Below, one piece after another: positions 1 through 8,218 of a DNA stretch of 64,000 nt. The notes under the pieces were generated by a model. The model was not told the DNA's origin and did no database searches. It saw nothing but the letters and a program-made list of their open reading frames with translations. A program made the translations under genes and the position numbers. The stretch spans positions 1 to 64,000 of the forward strand of contig JAFRIR010000147.1 of assembly GCA_017432685.1 (NCBI GenBank), given 5' to 3'. Within the stretch, counting starts at the first letter, position 1. Each line of letters opens with the position of its first letter. This DNA comes from Flexilinea sp. (GTDB lineage Bacteria > Chloroflexota > Anaerolineae > Anaerolineales > Anaerolineaceae).

Positions 1-322
1 CATTGATTATCAGAACCCGGAATCACTTCTTGCGGCAAACATGCTCTTTTTCGACTATGTAAAGGAGAACGCGAGATCCTTTCGTATTCTTTTCAGCAGG
101 TCGGAAGAAAACGGCTTTGCCTCGAAAATGGTATCGTATATTTGTTCCGATTTTTTTACCGTCGGTGAACAGGCAGATGAAGAGACAGCCCGTTTTGTTC
201 GGCTCTACATTGCGAACGGTACGGTTGGCATGCTGCGTGAATGGATCAATGCTGATTTTCCTGTCAGCAGCCGGAAAATTGCAGAGATGATGTACTTTCT
301 TTCACGGAAAGTCGTTTCATAA
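1..322 (+). CDS. TetR/AcrR-like regulator, C-terminal part (5' end outside window)
   Basis: The frame is open from the left edge of the window, so this is the C-terminal end of a longer protein; only about 106 residues are visible. The helical pattern ending in a GTVGMLREWI segment followed by a Pro-Val-Ser and a helix (IAEMMYFL) resembles the ligand-binding C-terminal domain of TetR-type repressors from Gram-positive bacteria. The DNA-binding helix-turn-helix lies outside the window, so the family call rests on the C-terminal pattern only. The stop is followed after 15 bases by the next gene, which has its own AAAGGAG ribosome site, so the two are probably co-transcribed and the regulator may control the large downstream protein. 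Confidence 0.55.
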   Translation, partial: IDYQNPESLLAANMLFFDYVKENARSFRILFSRSEENGFASKMVSYICSDFFTVGEQADEETARFVRLYIANGTVGMLREWINADFPVSSRKIAEMMYFLSRKVVS

Positions 323-337
323 AGGAGCAGACTAAAG

Positions 338-3300
338 ATGTTTCGCAGACAAAACAGGCATCAGGGTCAAAACATCCAAAACAATCAGGAACCACGGATT
401 CTCAATGAAGAGCAGGGACCCGGTGGAATCGGCAATGAGGCGCTTGCGGAAAATATCGCCGGCGGTCTGGTCAATTTAATTTCCAACGAAGCCAACGCAA
501 AAGCGCTGGAAAATGAGATTCCTGAGGAAATTACCAAGGACCGGCTGGACCACTATTATCAGAATGACCTGACCAACGACAAACTCAATAAATCGCCGAG
601 GGATATCCGTCAATACGGACTTGAAAATTATTATCAAAATGACCTGAACAATTTAGAGATGAAACCGGCGAAAAGGAAACGCCGGAAAGAAGACGATATA
701 AATCGTCCGCTCATTCCGGTTGATGATGACCCGATAAATATTCCCGAAAATAACCCTGTCAAACCGAAGAAAAAACGTGCCGGGGGAATGACCGAAAAAG
801 AACTGCCGGACTCCGACGATGAAGAATTGATCATTGAAAAGGCTCCGGAGATCATTGAGAATATTCTGGAGAAGGATCCCGGTCTTGATGCAAGCCTCAG
901 TGATAAAAGCTCCGTTTCGGGAAAGAATAAAAAGGGTAAAAAATCTCCTCCCAAAAAGTCCGCTCCAAAGAAGGCTGCGCCAAAGGGTGCTGCACCTCAA
1001 AAAGAGGAAGACCTTACACAGATCGATAAATCTCTGGAGCCGGTTCAGGGCTGGGATTACACGACCGAAAGAGTTCCTGTTCAAAAGCTGCCCGAGCGGA
1101 AAAAACAGGGATTTGGTTCAAAAGTTGTCAGCGCGCTGGCCTTCTATGGTGGGAAGACCATCGGGAAGCTCGGCGGCATCCTTGCAACGATCGTCAAATC
1201 GATCTATGACCTGTTCAGATTTGGAAAACTCGGCACCCTCGGAGGCACCTGGAAGCGTTTATTTGGGATCGGAAAACTTCAGCGGCGCGGGAACCGCAAT
1301 CTCATTCCCGGTTGGGATGGAGCGGAATTTGAAAACGCGGAATCCGAAAACAAAGAAGAGGATACTGACGAGGTCCAGGCCGATTTCCGCCGGGTTCCGG
1401 AGATCTGGTCCGTACCGACCGCGGATAAAGCCACTGAGGGAGATAATGACGATGACAGGAACGCGAAACCGCGGGATCCGGTGATTTCCGTCTATATCGC
1501 TCAGGGTTCGAAAAAATATACCGTAACGGATGATGGCAGCACCGGACATTCCGGCATCGGTGTGGAATACAGCCGTTATAACGCAAGAGCCGGACGCTGG
1601 TTCCGCTACAAACTGCGCTTCGGTTTCTTTACGGGCGGCGGGATGTCCGGAATGTCAACATTGGCTGTCACCAGTTACAACAACGCCACCATACCCGGAC
1701 AGGTACTGGACGAAAATGGCAGAGGGTATGATATCAGCCGCTCTTATCCCGCCAAGCCGAAACAGGTCAGCGCCGTTCTTCGGGCTGCGGAAAGCTACGC
1801 GGACAGAGGCGGTTATAATGCTTACACGCGGAACTGCACCACCTTTGCCAAAGAAATGATCGTGGACGTGGCGAAGATCAAAGGCGCGGAATCTGTCTTT
1901 GCCAAAGACGAAATCTATTTGCAGAAAAAAGCCGATGCAAAAATGTTGGGGGCAGCTGCCATGGCTCCGATCTTCAAAGCGGATATGGAAAACATATTTG
2001 CTAAAAACGCTCGGAAGGATGACATCGGCTATCAAAACTTCGGCAACAAAATGCTTTCCAAAGAAGACTATGAACGATACAATAAATCTTTGAGCTGGTG
2101 GTCCGGGAAACAGTGTGAAGCCGATTCCCCGAATGCCGTCGCGGAAAACATGCGGCGCGCCGAAGGGGGAGGATCGGGAACGATCGGTTCATTCCATGCA
2201 GAAAAAAACGGCAACAAAACCTACAGACAGATGCCGATCTCGCTGGTATTTCAGAATCTTGTTCCTTTGTTCACAGACCTGAAGCAGGCAATGGACGCTA
2301 TCACTCCCATGGATAAGCTGATGGAAGGGGGAATGACGCCCGAGCTCAAGAAACTCAGGGGAGAGCTGAACGGGACGGATCTGTTTACGAAACTGGTTAC
2401 ATTATTGCCGCAGCAGGATGAGATCAATTTCAAACTACAGTCCAAGCAGTCAAATCTGAAAAAGGCACGCATCCTGATGACGGACACGATCAAAAACCTG
2501 AACATCCTGTTATTCAGGTATTACCGCAATGATAAACGTATCCAGGAAAAGGTCCTGCCGATCATCAACACGCTGAACCATGGAATCAATGCTGTCGATT
2601 TTGCATATGCAAAAACCGAAAACAAAGACCTGACCGACGTCCGGGACAGTGATCTTGGAAATATCGTGGGCAATTTTTCCAAAGAAAAATTCTCGTTTCA
2701 TATTGACCAGAATAAATCGGTTGAGATGACACCTTCCGAGTATGAAGCCTGGCTGCAGATCTTTAAAACACAACAGGAAGCGCTGAAGCAATTTGCAAGA
2801 TTTAACGAACTGGAAGATAAGGACGAGGATAAAAATGCACGGCTCACTGACGCGGAGAGTAAAGATCTCCAAAGACTGAGACGGATCAACATGCTCTCCA
2901 AGGATTTTGAAAGATCCCACCGGTATATGCTGGAAAAGGATCAATTCAGCCAGCAGGATATCGATTATGCCTTTTCCCTTGGGTATAAAGAACAGTTGGG
3001 CGGCATACAGTCTGACATGCTCGAAAAGGGAGATGAAAACGATCCCACCATGTCCTTAATGTCCAATCCGAATGCTTCCGCTTCAGGTATCTATAAAATG
3101 CTGATCATGAAGACCGTCTTCGGAGGGATGAAAGACCGCTTTAAACAACAGTTCCCGGATGGAAATAATACCGATGAGATGTCGGCATGGCTTGCAAACG
3201 ATACCTTGAACTGCATTCGGAATCATAAGAAAGAAACGACGATGATCCTGCGCGGGCTGAAGAATTTCTTATCTGATAAAGATAAACAAACCATGCTCCA

Positions 3301-3481
3301 GGGTTTCAGTAAATTGCTTACCAAATGGATGTTCCAGCTGTTCCATGGGGATCAAAAGCTTTTAACTTATTCACAAATGGTCAAAGCAGTCACAGATCCA
3401 AAAGGGATCGTCATGCAAGAGATCGATACCCTCGCCACAAGCGTGCTGCAGGAAGAACAAGCCCCCGCAGCAAAGAATTGA
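338..3481 (+). CDS. Large cytoplasmic protein with a probable permuted papain-like (NlpC/P60-LRAT type) domain
   Basis: 1047 residues, no signal peptide, start supported by AAAGGAG. The first ~330 residues are low-complexity and charged: two copies of a YYQNDL motif (about residues 75-105), a Lys/Pro/Ala tract near 190-225, and a Gly-rich hydrophobic/amphipathic stretch near 260-312 that could contact a membrane. A folded region follows: a GHSGIG motif (His404) in a strand-like context and, 96 residues later, a RNCTTFA motif (Cys500). His before Cys with this spacing is the signature order of circularly permuted papain-fold proteins (LRAT, PPPDE, some NlpC/P60-like). The remaining ~500 residues are mostly helical with no family I recognise. 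The catalytic assignment is inference from two motifs. The protein could be an effector, a toxin or a structural scaffold. It sits directly after a TetR-like gene and is followed by a degraded spacer. Confidence 0.5.
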   Translation: MFRRQNRHQGQNIQNNQEPRILNEEQGPGGIGNEALAENIAGGLVNLISNEANAKALENEIPEEITKDRLDHYYQNDLTNDKLNKSPRDIRQYGLENYYQNDLNNLEMKPAKRKRRKEDDINRPLIPVDDDPINIPENNPVKPKKKRAGGMTEKELPDSDDEELIIEKAPEIIENILEKDPGLDASLSDKSSVSGKNKKGKKSPPKKSAPKKAAPKGAAPQKEEDLTQIDKSLEPVQGWDYTTERVPVQKLPERKKQGFGSKVVSALAFYGGKTIGKLGGILATIVKSIYDLFRFGKLGTLGGTWKRLFGIGKLQRRGNRNLIPGWDGAEFENAESENKEEDTDEVQADFRRVPEIWSVPTADKATEGDNDDDRNAKPRDPVISVYIAQGSKKYTVTDDGSTGHSGIGVEYSRYNARAGRWFRYKLRFGFFTGGGMSGMSTLAVTSYNNATIPGQVLDENGRGYDISRSYPAKPKQVSAVLRAAESYADRGGYNAYTRNCTTFAKEMIVDVAKIKGAESVFAKDEIYLQKKADAKMLGAAAMAPIFKADMENIFAKNARKDDIGYQNFGNKMLSKEDYERYNKSLSWWSGKQCEADSPNAVAENMRRAEGGGSGTIGSFHAEKNGNKTYRQMPISLVFQNLVPLFTDLKQAMDAITPMDKLMEGGMTPELKKLRGELNGTDLFTKLVTLLPQQDEINFKLQSKQSNLKKARILMTDTIKNLNILLFRYYRNDKRIQEKVLPIINTLNHGINAVDFAYAKTENKDLTDVRDSDLGNIVGNFSKEKFSFHIDQNKSVEMTPSEYEAWLQIFKTQQEALKQFARFNELEDKDEDKNARLTDAESKDLQRLRRINMLSKDFERSHRYMLEKDQFSQQDIDYAFSLGYKEQLGGIQSDMLEKGDENDPTMSLMSNPNASASGIYKMLIMKTVFGGMKDRFKQQFPDGNNTDEMSAWLANDTLNCIRNHKKETTMILRGLKNFLSDKDKQTMLQGFSKLLTKWMFQLFHGDQKLLTYSQMVKAVTDPKGIVMQEIDTLATSVLQEEQAPAAKN

Positions 3482-3483
3482 AG

Positions 3484-3499
3484 AAACCTCTAAAAACTA
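3484..3499 (+). repeat. Solo end of the MITE-like repeat family
   Basis: The bases GAAACCTCTAAAAACT, just after the stop of the large upstream gene, match the terminal sequence of the complete elements at 28403-28583 and 35830-35958. No inner hairpin and no second end are found nearby, so this is either a decayed remnant or chance. Confidence 0.35.
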
Positions 3500-3938
3500 A
3501 TAACAGGACTTATACCCTCATTCAGGATCGGTCAATCCAATTCTATTATCATATTATTTTCCAAATCCGTAATGAAAACCTGTTTAATGAGTTCCTGCAA
3601 TTTTCTGGTCAGCTCCGAACCTTTGGCAATGTTCTCAAATGCTTTCGGTACAGAATTTCCTGCGGTTTCCAACGGGTTATTTTTGTCTTTTATTCTGACC
3701 GATTTTCCCATATTAAAGACGTAACTATTCAGAACCCCACTAAAATGAGGTAATGATATTTGAACATTGAAAACTGAATTAAACAGGCAAGCCAAACAGA
3801 AATTTCCATTCCGCTATTGGTAATAGGCATGAACATTGCTTCTTATGGGAAGACTTTCCGGGAGAAATACCGCAAGAGGAAGATATTTCTTTTCAAAATC
3901 TCTCTGAAACGACAGAAATCTTCATACTTACACACGAT
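3500..3938. other. Spacer with degraded coding-like sequence
   Basis: About 440 bases without a convincing gene. An 87-codon minus-strand frame at 3532-3795 and a plus-strand frame from 3783 read through without stops, but neither shows a ribosome site or a family I recognise. The composition and broken frames suggest remnants of lost genes. Confidence 0.3.
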
Positions 3939-4106
3939 ATGAAACCCACTAAAGAGCAAAAAATGATGATTCAGAAAGTCAAGGAACAGCCCGTTACATT
4001 CAGTGAAGATTGTCCCAAGTCTACGCCGCTGCAGCTTGAAAGATTCAGACGATTCGGAATGCATCGGAAACAACAAAAATCAGATCGTACACTGATAAAT
4101 CCATAA
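3939..4106 (+). CDS. Small antitoxin-like protein (55 residues), possibly a remnant
   Basis: ATG 3939 to TAA 4104-4106. The reading begins MKPTKEQKMMIQKVKEQP and continues with a DCPKSTPLQLERFRR segment. From memory this resembles small proteins common in gut Firmicutes (N-terminal Lys/Gln-rich helix, then an acidic D-x-D-C/S-P-E-x-T-P stretch) that are suspected antitoxin components. The start overlaps the stop of a 37-codon frame (ATG 3829, TGA 3940-3942) as ATGA, an arrangement typical of translationally coupled toxin-antitoxin pairs. However, that upstream frame is too short for a normal toxin and no clear ribosome site precedes either. It is most likely what is left of a small two-gene module. 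No function is asserted. Confidence 0.35.
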   Translation: MKPTKEQKMMIQKVKEQPVTFSEDCPKSTPLQLERFRRFGMHRKQQKSDRTLINP

Positions 4107-4154
4107 TTCTGTGAGCTTGGTGGCTTCAGAATAGTTACCACTTATAAATTAATT

Positions 4155-4196
4155 CTCCCGGTTTCTTTCTCGTTTTTACGAGAAAGAAACCGGGAG
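4155..4196 (-). terminator. Hairpin downstream of pheT
   Basis: A perfect 18-bp inverted repeat (4155-4172 with 4179-4196) around a 6-base loop lies about 35 bases after the pheT stop on the minus strand and is followed by an A/T-rich stretch. It is the likely end of the pheST transcript. Confidence 0.65.
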
Positions 4197-4202
4197 TTTA
4201 AA

Positions 4203-4230
4203 TCTTTTATCTTTTATCTGTGTTCTGTGC
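4203..4230. repeat. Heptanucleotide tandem repeat, 4 units
   Basis: Units of exactly 7 bases: TCTTTTA, TCTTTTA, TCTGTGT, TCTGTGC. The array ends at the base before the pheT stop codon. Confidence 0.6.
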
Positions 4231-6750
4231 TCAGCTTCTGAGCTTCGCACCCAGAACCTGATCAAGACGTTTGATGATCTTGGTGCGGATGGCGGTGGCG
4301 TCTTTGTCGGTCAGGGTCTTTTCCGTTGACTGGTACATCAGGCTGTAAGCAAGGCTCTTCTTACCGGCGCCGACGGATGGTCCGCGGAAAATGTCGAACA
4401 GTTCGACTTTTGCGAGCATCTTGCCGCCGCCCTGTTTGATGACCGCCAACACTTCTTCCGCTGTTGTGCTCTCATCCACCACGATCGCCAGATCTTCATA
4501 GATGCCCGGGTACGGGGAGATAGGATGTGACGGAAAGTTCTGTTCAGCCATAGGCAGCAGCTTTGCCAGATCGATGTCCAGCAAAATCACCGGAGCAGAG
4601 AGCAGGTCAAAGTTGCCCTTGACGGCCGGATGCAGTTCACCCATTACGCCGACGCAGGTATCACCGGCATAGATCTCAGCGGTCTTGCCGGGATGCAGCC
4701 AGCTGCGTTCCCCGACTTTAAAGCTGACTGCCGGAATATGCATGCCCTCGACCATGGCTTCGACAATCCCCTTCATCGAGAAAAAGTCGAGATTGCCCTT
4801 GATGTGAGTATCCCAGTTGTCGGAGAATTGCTTCCCGGTGATGGCGGCTGCCAGGTGCTTCGGTTCGTTCGGCCGCAGTTCGCCTTCGACCGGTTCAAAG
4901 ACCGGACCGATCTCATAAAGCATCAGGCGGTCTGCAAGGCGCACATTCTTTTCAATGATCTCCATCACCTGAACCGGCAGATTTCTCCGCATCACATTGC
5001 GATCCGGTGAGATCGGATTGGCAAGGGTCACATAGGATTCTTCCGGTGTCCCGATCAAGCGGGCTTCCCGTTCCGGTGAAGTCAGACGGTATGTGACGAT
5101 CTCCTGCATACCCAGGGATGTCAGGACGTCTTTGAGCTGGTCTTCCAGCTTCATCGCTTCATCGGTGTATGCCGGAGGCAGTTCATCAGCCATGCGGGAA
5201 TTCGGGATGTTGTCGTAGCCATACAGGCGGGCGATCTCTTCCATCACGTCAGCACGTCCGATCACACCTTCGCCGATGTCGAGACGATGCGGTGGGCAGG
5301 TGACCTTCAGCGTTTCACCTTCCCGGACGCAGACAAATTCCAGGCGAGTCAGCAGTGCGGAAATCTCATCCAAAGAAAGCTGAATGCCGAGACAGCGGGC
5401 AACATCATCTGAGGTAATGGCAACGGTCGGATCGATGCGGGGTTGCGCATAGTTATCGACGAAATCAGCAGCGATAGTGCCGCCAGACCACTTTTGGATC
5501 AGTGCCAGTCCCATTTTGCAGGCTTCTTCGGCAATTGCCGGATGGATGCCGCGGGAATTGCGGTAGCCTGCTTCGGAATTCAGATGAAGCTTGCCGGTTG
5601 CCTTACGGACGTTGATGAAGTTCCATGCCGCGGATTCCAGCAGAATGTTGGAGCTATCGGCTTCGACTTCACTTTCGAGACCGCCCATCACACCGGCGAT
5701 GGAGAGCGCGCCTGTCTGGTCGGTGACCAGGATCATGTTCTCGTCCAGTTCACGATCCACATTATCCAGCGTAGTGAGGTGTTCTCCCTTCTCAGCACGG
5801 CGGGTGATGATGGTCGGAGCCTTGTCCCCGGCGCGTTTCTTGAGTGTATCGAAATCGAAAGCATGCAGCGGCTGACCGAGGTCGAGCATCACATAGTTGG
5901 TGGCATCGACAACGGAGTTGATCGGGCGCATACCGGCTTTGTACAGGCGCATGCGGACTTCGAACGGGCTGGGCTGAGCCTTGACGCCTTCCACCAGTCC
6001 GACCATGAAGCGCGGATTCAGTTCCGGTTCGGTGATCTCGATGGAGACCTGCCCTTTGACGGAAGGACCTTCAGCCTTGAAATCATATTTCGGTGCCTTC
6101 AGCGGCAGGTCCAGCTGTGCGGCGACTTCCCGGGCAACACCGCGAATGCAGGCATTGCGTGCCATGTTCGGCAGGATATCGACCACATAGACAGCATCGC
6201 CCATGTAATCCGTAAGCGGCATACCGGTGGGAGCGTCATCCGGCAGGATCAGGATGCCGTCATGCTCTTCGCAAATGCCCAGTTCCTTCGCGGAACAGAC
6301 CATAGATTTGGTCTCGAATCCGCGTATCTTTGTCTTTTTGATCTTTGTCAGCTCCCAGCCCGGTTTATGGCCGTCATAGACGACAGCGCCTTCGCGGCAG
6401 TAACAGACCTTGATCGGTTTCTCCAGCCGTCCCTGTCCGATATATTGACGGATGTTCGGAGCGCCGCAGAGGATGGTGTGTTCACCGGTGCCGTCATCCA
6501 GCTGGCAGAGTGTCAGTTTGTCTGCGTCCGGATGCTGATTGACTTCGCGGATCTCTGCGACGACAAATTTGTCGGCAGGCCAGGAAAGCCCCTCGAATTT
6601 GAAACCGTGTTTGTCGTTATCCGGTCCCGGGAGACCGATCAGCTGTACCTCGTCCACTTCCAGACCGGCCATGGTCAGCACGCGGGCGATCTGATCGAGC
6701 GGGAGGTTCACATCAACATAATCTTTTAACCATGAAAGAGGAATATTCAT
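4231..6750 (-). CDS. pheT: Phenylalanine--tRNA ligase, beta subunit
   Basis: 839 residues, full length for the large bacterial type. It charges tRNA-Phe with phenylalanine as an alpha2-beta2 heterotetramer with PheS in the cytoplasm. The N-terminus (MNIPLSWLKDYV) is the standard PheT start. It is followed by the tRNA-binding EMAP-like domain (about 45-165), the B3/B4 editing region (about 220-400), the B5 domain (about 420-500), a catalytic-like module, and the C-terminal FDX-ACB anticodon-binding domain (about 740-839). The start codon overlaps the pheS stop by one base (TGATG), indicating translational coupling. Expression is expected to follow the T-box leader upstream of pheS. Confidence 0.97.
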   Translation of the reverse strand: MNIPLSWLKDYVDVNLPLDQIARVLTMAGLEVDEVQLIGLPGPDNDKHGFKFEGLSWPADKFVVAEIREVNQHPDADKLTLCQLDDGTGEHTILCGAPNIRQYIGQGRLEKPIKVCYCREGAVVYDGHKPGWELTKIKKTKIRGFETKSMVCSAKELGICEEHDGILILPDDAPTGMPLTDYMGDAVYVVDILPNMARNACIRGVAREVAAQLDLPLKAPKYDFKAEGPSVKGQVSIEITEPELNPRFMVGLVEGVKAQPSPFEVRMRLYKAGMRPINSVVDATNYVMLDLGQPLHAFDFDTLKKRAGDKAPTIITRRAEKGEHLTTLDNVDRELDENMILVTDQTGALSIAGVMGGLESEVEADSSNILLESAAWNFINVRKATGKLHLNSEAGYRNSRGIHPAIAEEACKMGLALIQKWSGGTIAADFVDNYAQPRIDPTVAITSDDVARCLGIQLSLDEISALLTRLEFVCVREGETLKVTCPPHRLDIGEGVIGRADVMEEIARLYGYDNIPNSRMADELPPAYTDEAMKLEDQLKDVLTSLGMQEIVTYRLTSPEREARLIGTPEESYVTLANPISPDRNVMRRNLPVQVMEIIEKNVRLADRLMLYEIGPVFEPVEGELRPNEPKHLAAAITGKQFSDNWDTHIKGNLDFFSMKGIVEAMVEGMHIPAVSFKVGERSWLHPGKTAEIYAGDTCVGVMGELHPAVKGNFDLLSAPVILLDIDLAKLLPMAEQNFPSHPISPYPGIYEDLAIVVDESTTAEEVLAVIKQGGGKMLAKVELFDIFRGPSVGAGKKSLAYSLMYQSTEKTLTDKDATAIRTKIIKRLDQVLGAKLRS

Positions 6751-7790
6751 CAGAACTGCTCCAAGAATCGAATGTCGTTGCCCCAGAAATTGCGGATGTC
6801 GTCCACATGATGACGGAGGATGGTGATGCGTTCCGGACCCATGCCCGCGGCCCAGCCGGAAAATTCATTCGGGTCGTAGCCGCCGTTCATCAGTACGGTC
6901 GGATGGATCATGCCGCAGCCGAGGATCTCCAGCCAGCCGGAACCCTTGCACATATTGCAGCCTTTCCCGCCGCAGAGGAAGCATTCCACGTCCATTTCCG
7001 CACTCGGTTCGGTGAACGGGAAGTAAGACGGGCGGAAGCGGGTGCGGACATTTTCACCGAACATACGCTTGGCGAAATCATCGAGAGTCCCTTTGACGTC
7101 GCCGAAGGTGATGTTGTGACCGACCACCAGCAGTTCAATCTGGTTGAACTGGATCTCGTGCCGTGCGCTGATCTGCTCATAGCGGAAGCACATGCCCGGC
7201 AGCGCCACACGGATCGGGTTCGGGGCGAACTTGCGCATGGAGTGGATCTGCCCCGGTGAGGTATGGGTTCGCAGTACCACGTTCGGGTCGGTGGTGTAGA
7301 AGGTGTCCTGCATATCCCGCGCCGGATGATAGTGAGGGATGTTCAGGAGTTCGAAGTTATATTCGTCAGTTTCCACTTCCGGGGTGCGGAAGGTCTGGAA
7401 ACCCATGTGTGCCAGGACATCCAGGATCTCGCGCATGTTCTGGTTCGCCGGATGCAGCCGTCCGGGGTTCGGACGGCGTCCGGGGAGTGTGATGTCGATT
7501 TTTTCGTTTTCAAGGGAAGCAGCCAGCGCCTTTTCGTGCAGGGCTGCATGGCGGGCTTCCATTGCCTCTTCCAAATGCTGACGGACTTTGTTTGCCGCCT
7601 GACCGATTTTCGGACGATCCTCTTTTGAGGCTTCCTTCATCTTGCTGAAGACCTGCTGCACATAAGATGTTTTTCCTAACCGTGCTGTCTTCCATTGGGC
7701 CAGACTGCTTTCATCCAGTGCGGCGTCCAGCGCTGCCAGCGATTCGATCTCAAAAACCGCCAGCGCTTCCAATAAATCCATTTCTGCCAT
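6750..7790 (-). CDS. pheS: Phenylalanine--tRNA ligase, alpha subunit
   Basis: 346 residues. An N-terminal coiled-coil arm (about 1-95) that binds tRNA is followed by the class II aminoacyl-tRNA synthetase core: motif 2 near GMCFRYEQISARHE, and motif 3 near GMGPERITIL. A Cys-rich insertion (C-x2-CGGKGC-x2-CKGSG, about residues 270-287) before the LGCGMIHP segment looks like a small zinc knuckle; similar insertions occur in other bacterial PheS proteins. It forms the catalytic subunit with PheT. The gene is first in the operon and is preceded by a T-box leader ending about 16 bases before the start. Confidence 0.97.
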   Translation of the reverse strand: MAEMDLLEALAVFEIESLAALDAALDESSLAQWKTARLGKTSYVQQVFSKMKEASKEDRPKIGQAANKVRQHLEEAMEARHAALHEKALAASLENEKIDITLPGRRPNPGRLHPANQNMREILDVLAHMGFQTFRTPEVETDEYNFELLNIPHYHPARDMQDTFYTTDPNVVLRTHTSPGQIHSMRKFAPNPIRVALPGMCFRYEQISARHEIQFNQIELLVVGHNITFGDVKGTLDDFAKRMFGENVRTRFRPSYFPFTEPSAEMDVECFLCGGKGCNMCKGSGWLEILGCGMIHPTVLMNGGYDPNEFSGWAAGMGPERITILRHHVDDIRNFWGNDIRFLEQF

Positions 7791-7805
7791 ATATCTTTAC
7801 CTTAT

Positions 7806-8062
7806 TTAAAAAAATACCCGTCCCAACTGAGGGACGGAAGTTTCCGCGGTACCACCCTGATTGGCTCATTAGAGCCCGCTCATTGCACCGATAACGCCGG
7901 TATGCGTCCCGAACTACAACCTTTGCAGGGTTCCCCCGGGCGGCTCGAGAGCGAACTTCGGCTGCTGCTTTCGTGAAAAGGGTCTCAGTCTCTGCCCTTT
8001 TCTCCCTGTCCGCGCGTCACGGCTTACTTTTCTCCGTCATTGCCTTTCGAGATTTGATTATA
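7806..8062 (-). promoter_or_regulatory. T-box leader controlling pheST
   Basis: On the minus strand the T-box core (rc of 7844-7856, reading GGTGGTACCGCGG) lies just before an intrinsic terminator: a 7-bp hairpin at 7818-7837 followed by a run of seven T. The upstream ~200 bases hold the long stem I expected of this class. A TTC triplet followed by A (rc of 7974-7977) sits at a plausible specifier position, which would match tRNA-Phe; that assignment is inference because I did not fold the RNA. A TATAAT -10 sequence is at 8062-8057. Uncharged tRNA-Phe would stabilise the antiterminator and let pheST be transcribed. Confidence 0.88.
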
Positions 8063-8157
8063 CATCTGAAACAGTTTTACGCGGAAATTCCATGACGAAA
8101 AAATTAGGGAATAGGTGACAGGGGAAGGTGTTAGAAAATTTCACATCAAAACTCTGC

Positions 8158-8218
8158 GCACATGAGGACAGTTCTTGCGTGTCGGCTTCGTGGCATCGCA
8201 AGAACCGTCCCCGTGTGC
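8158..8218. repeat. REP-like hairpin element
   Basis: An inverted repeat with arms GCACATGAGGACAGTTCTTGC and the complement ending CCCCGTGTGC. It belongs to the family also present at 20801, 20885, 40318 and 40413. It touches the stop codon of the HD-GYP gene and may end its transcript. Confidence 0.7.

Noticed and set aside
3532..3795. 87-codon minus-strand frame in the spacer
   Set aside because: No ribosome site, no family resemblance, and it sits in a region of broken frames; kept only as part of the spacer note.
5443..6729. 428-codon open frame on the plus strand
   Set aside because: Lies wholly antisense to pheT, with no ribosome site and no recognisable protein; it is a by-product of codon bias.
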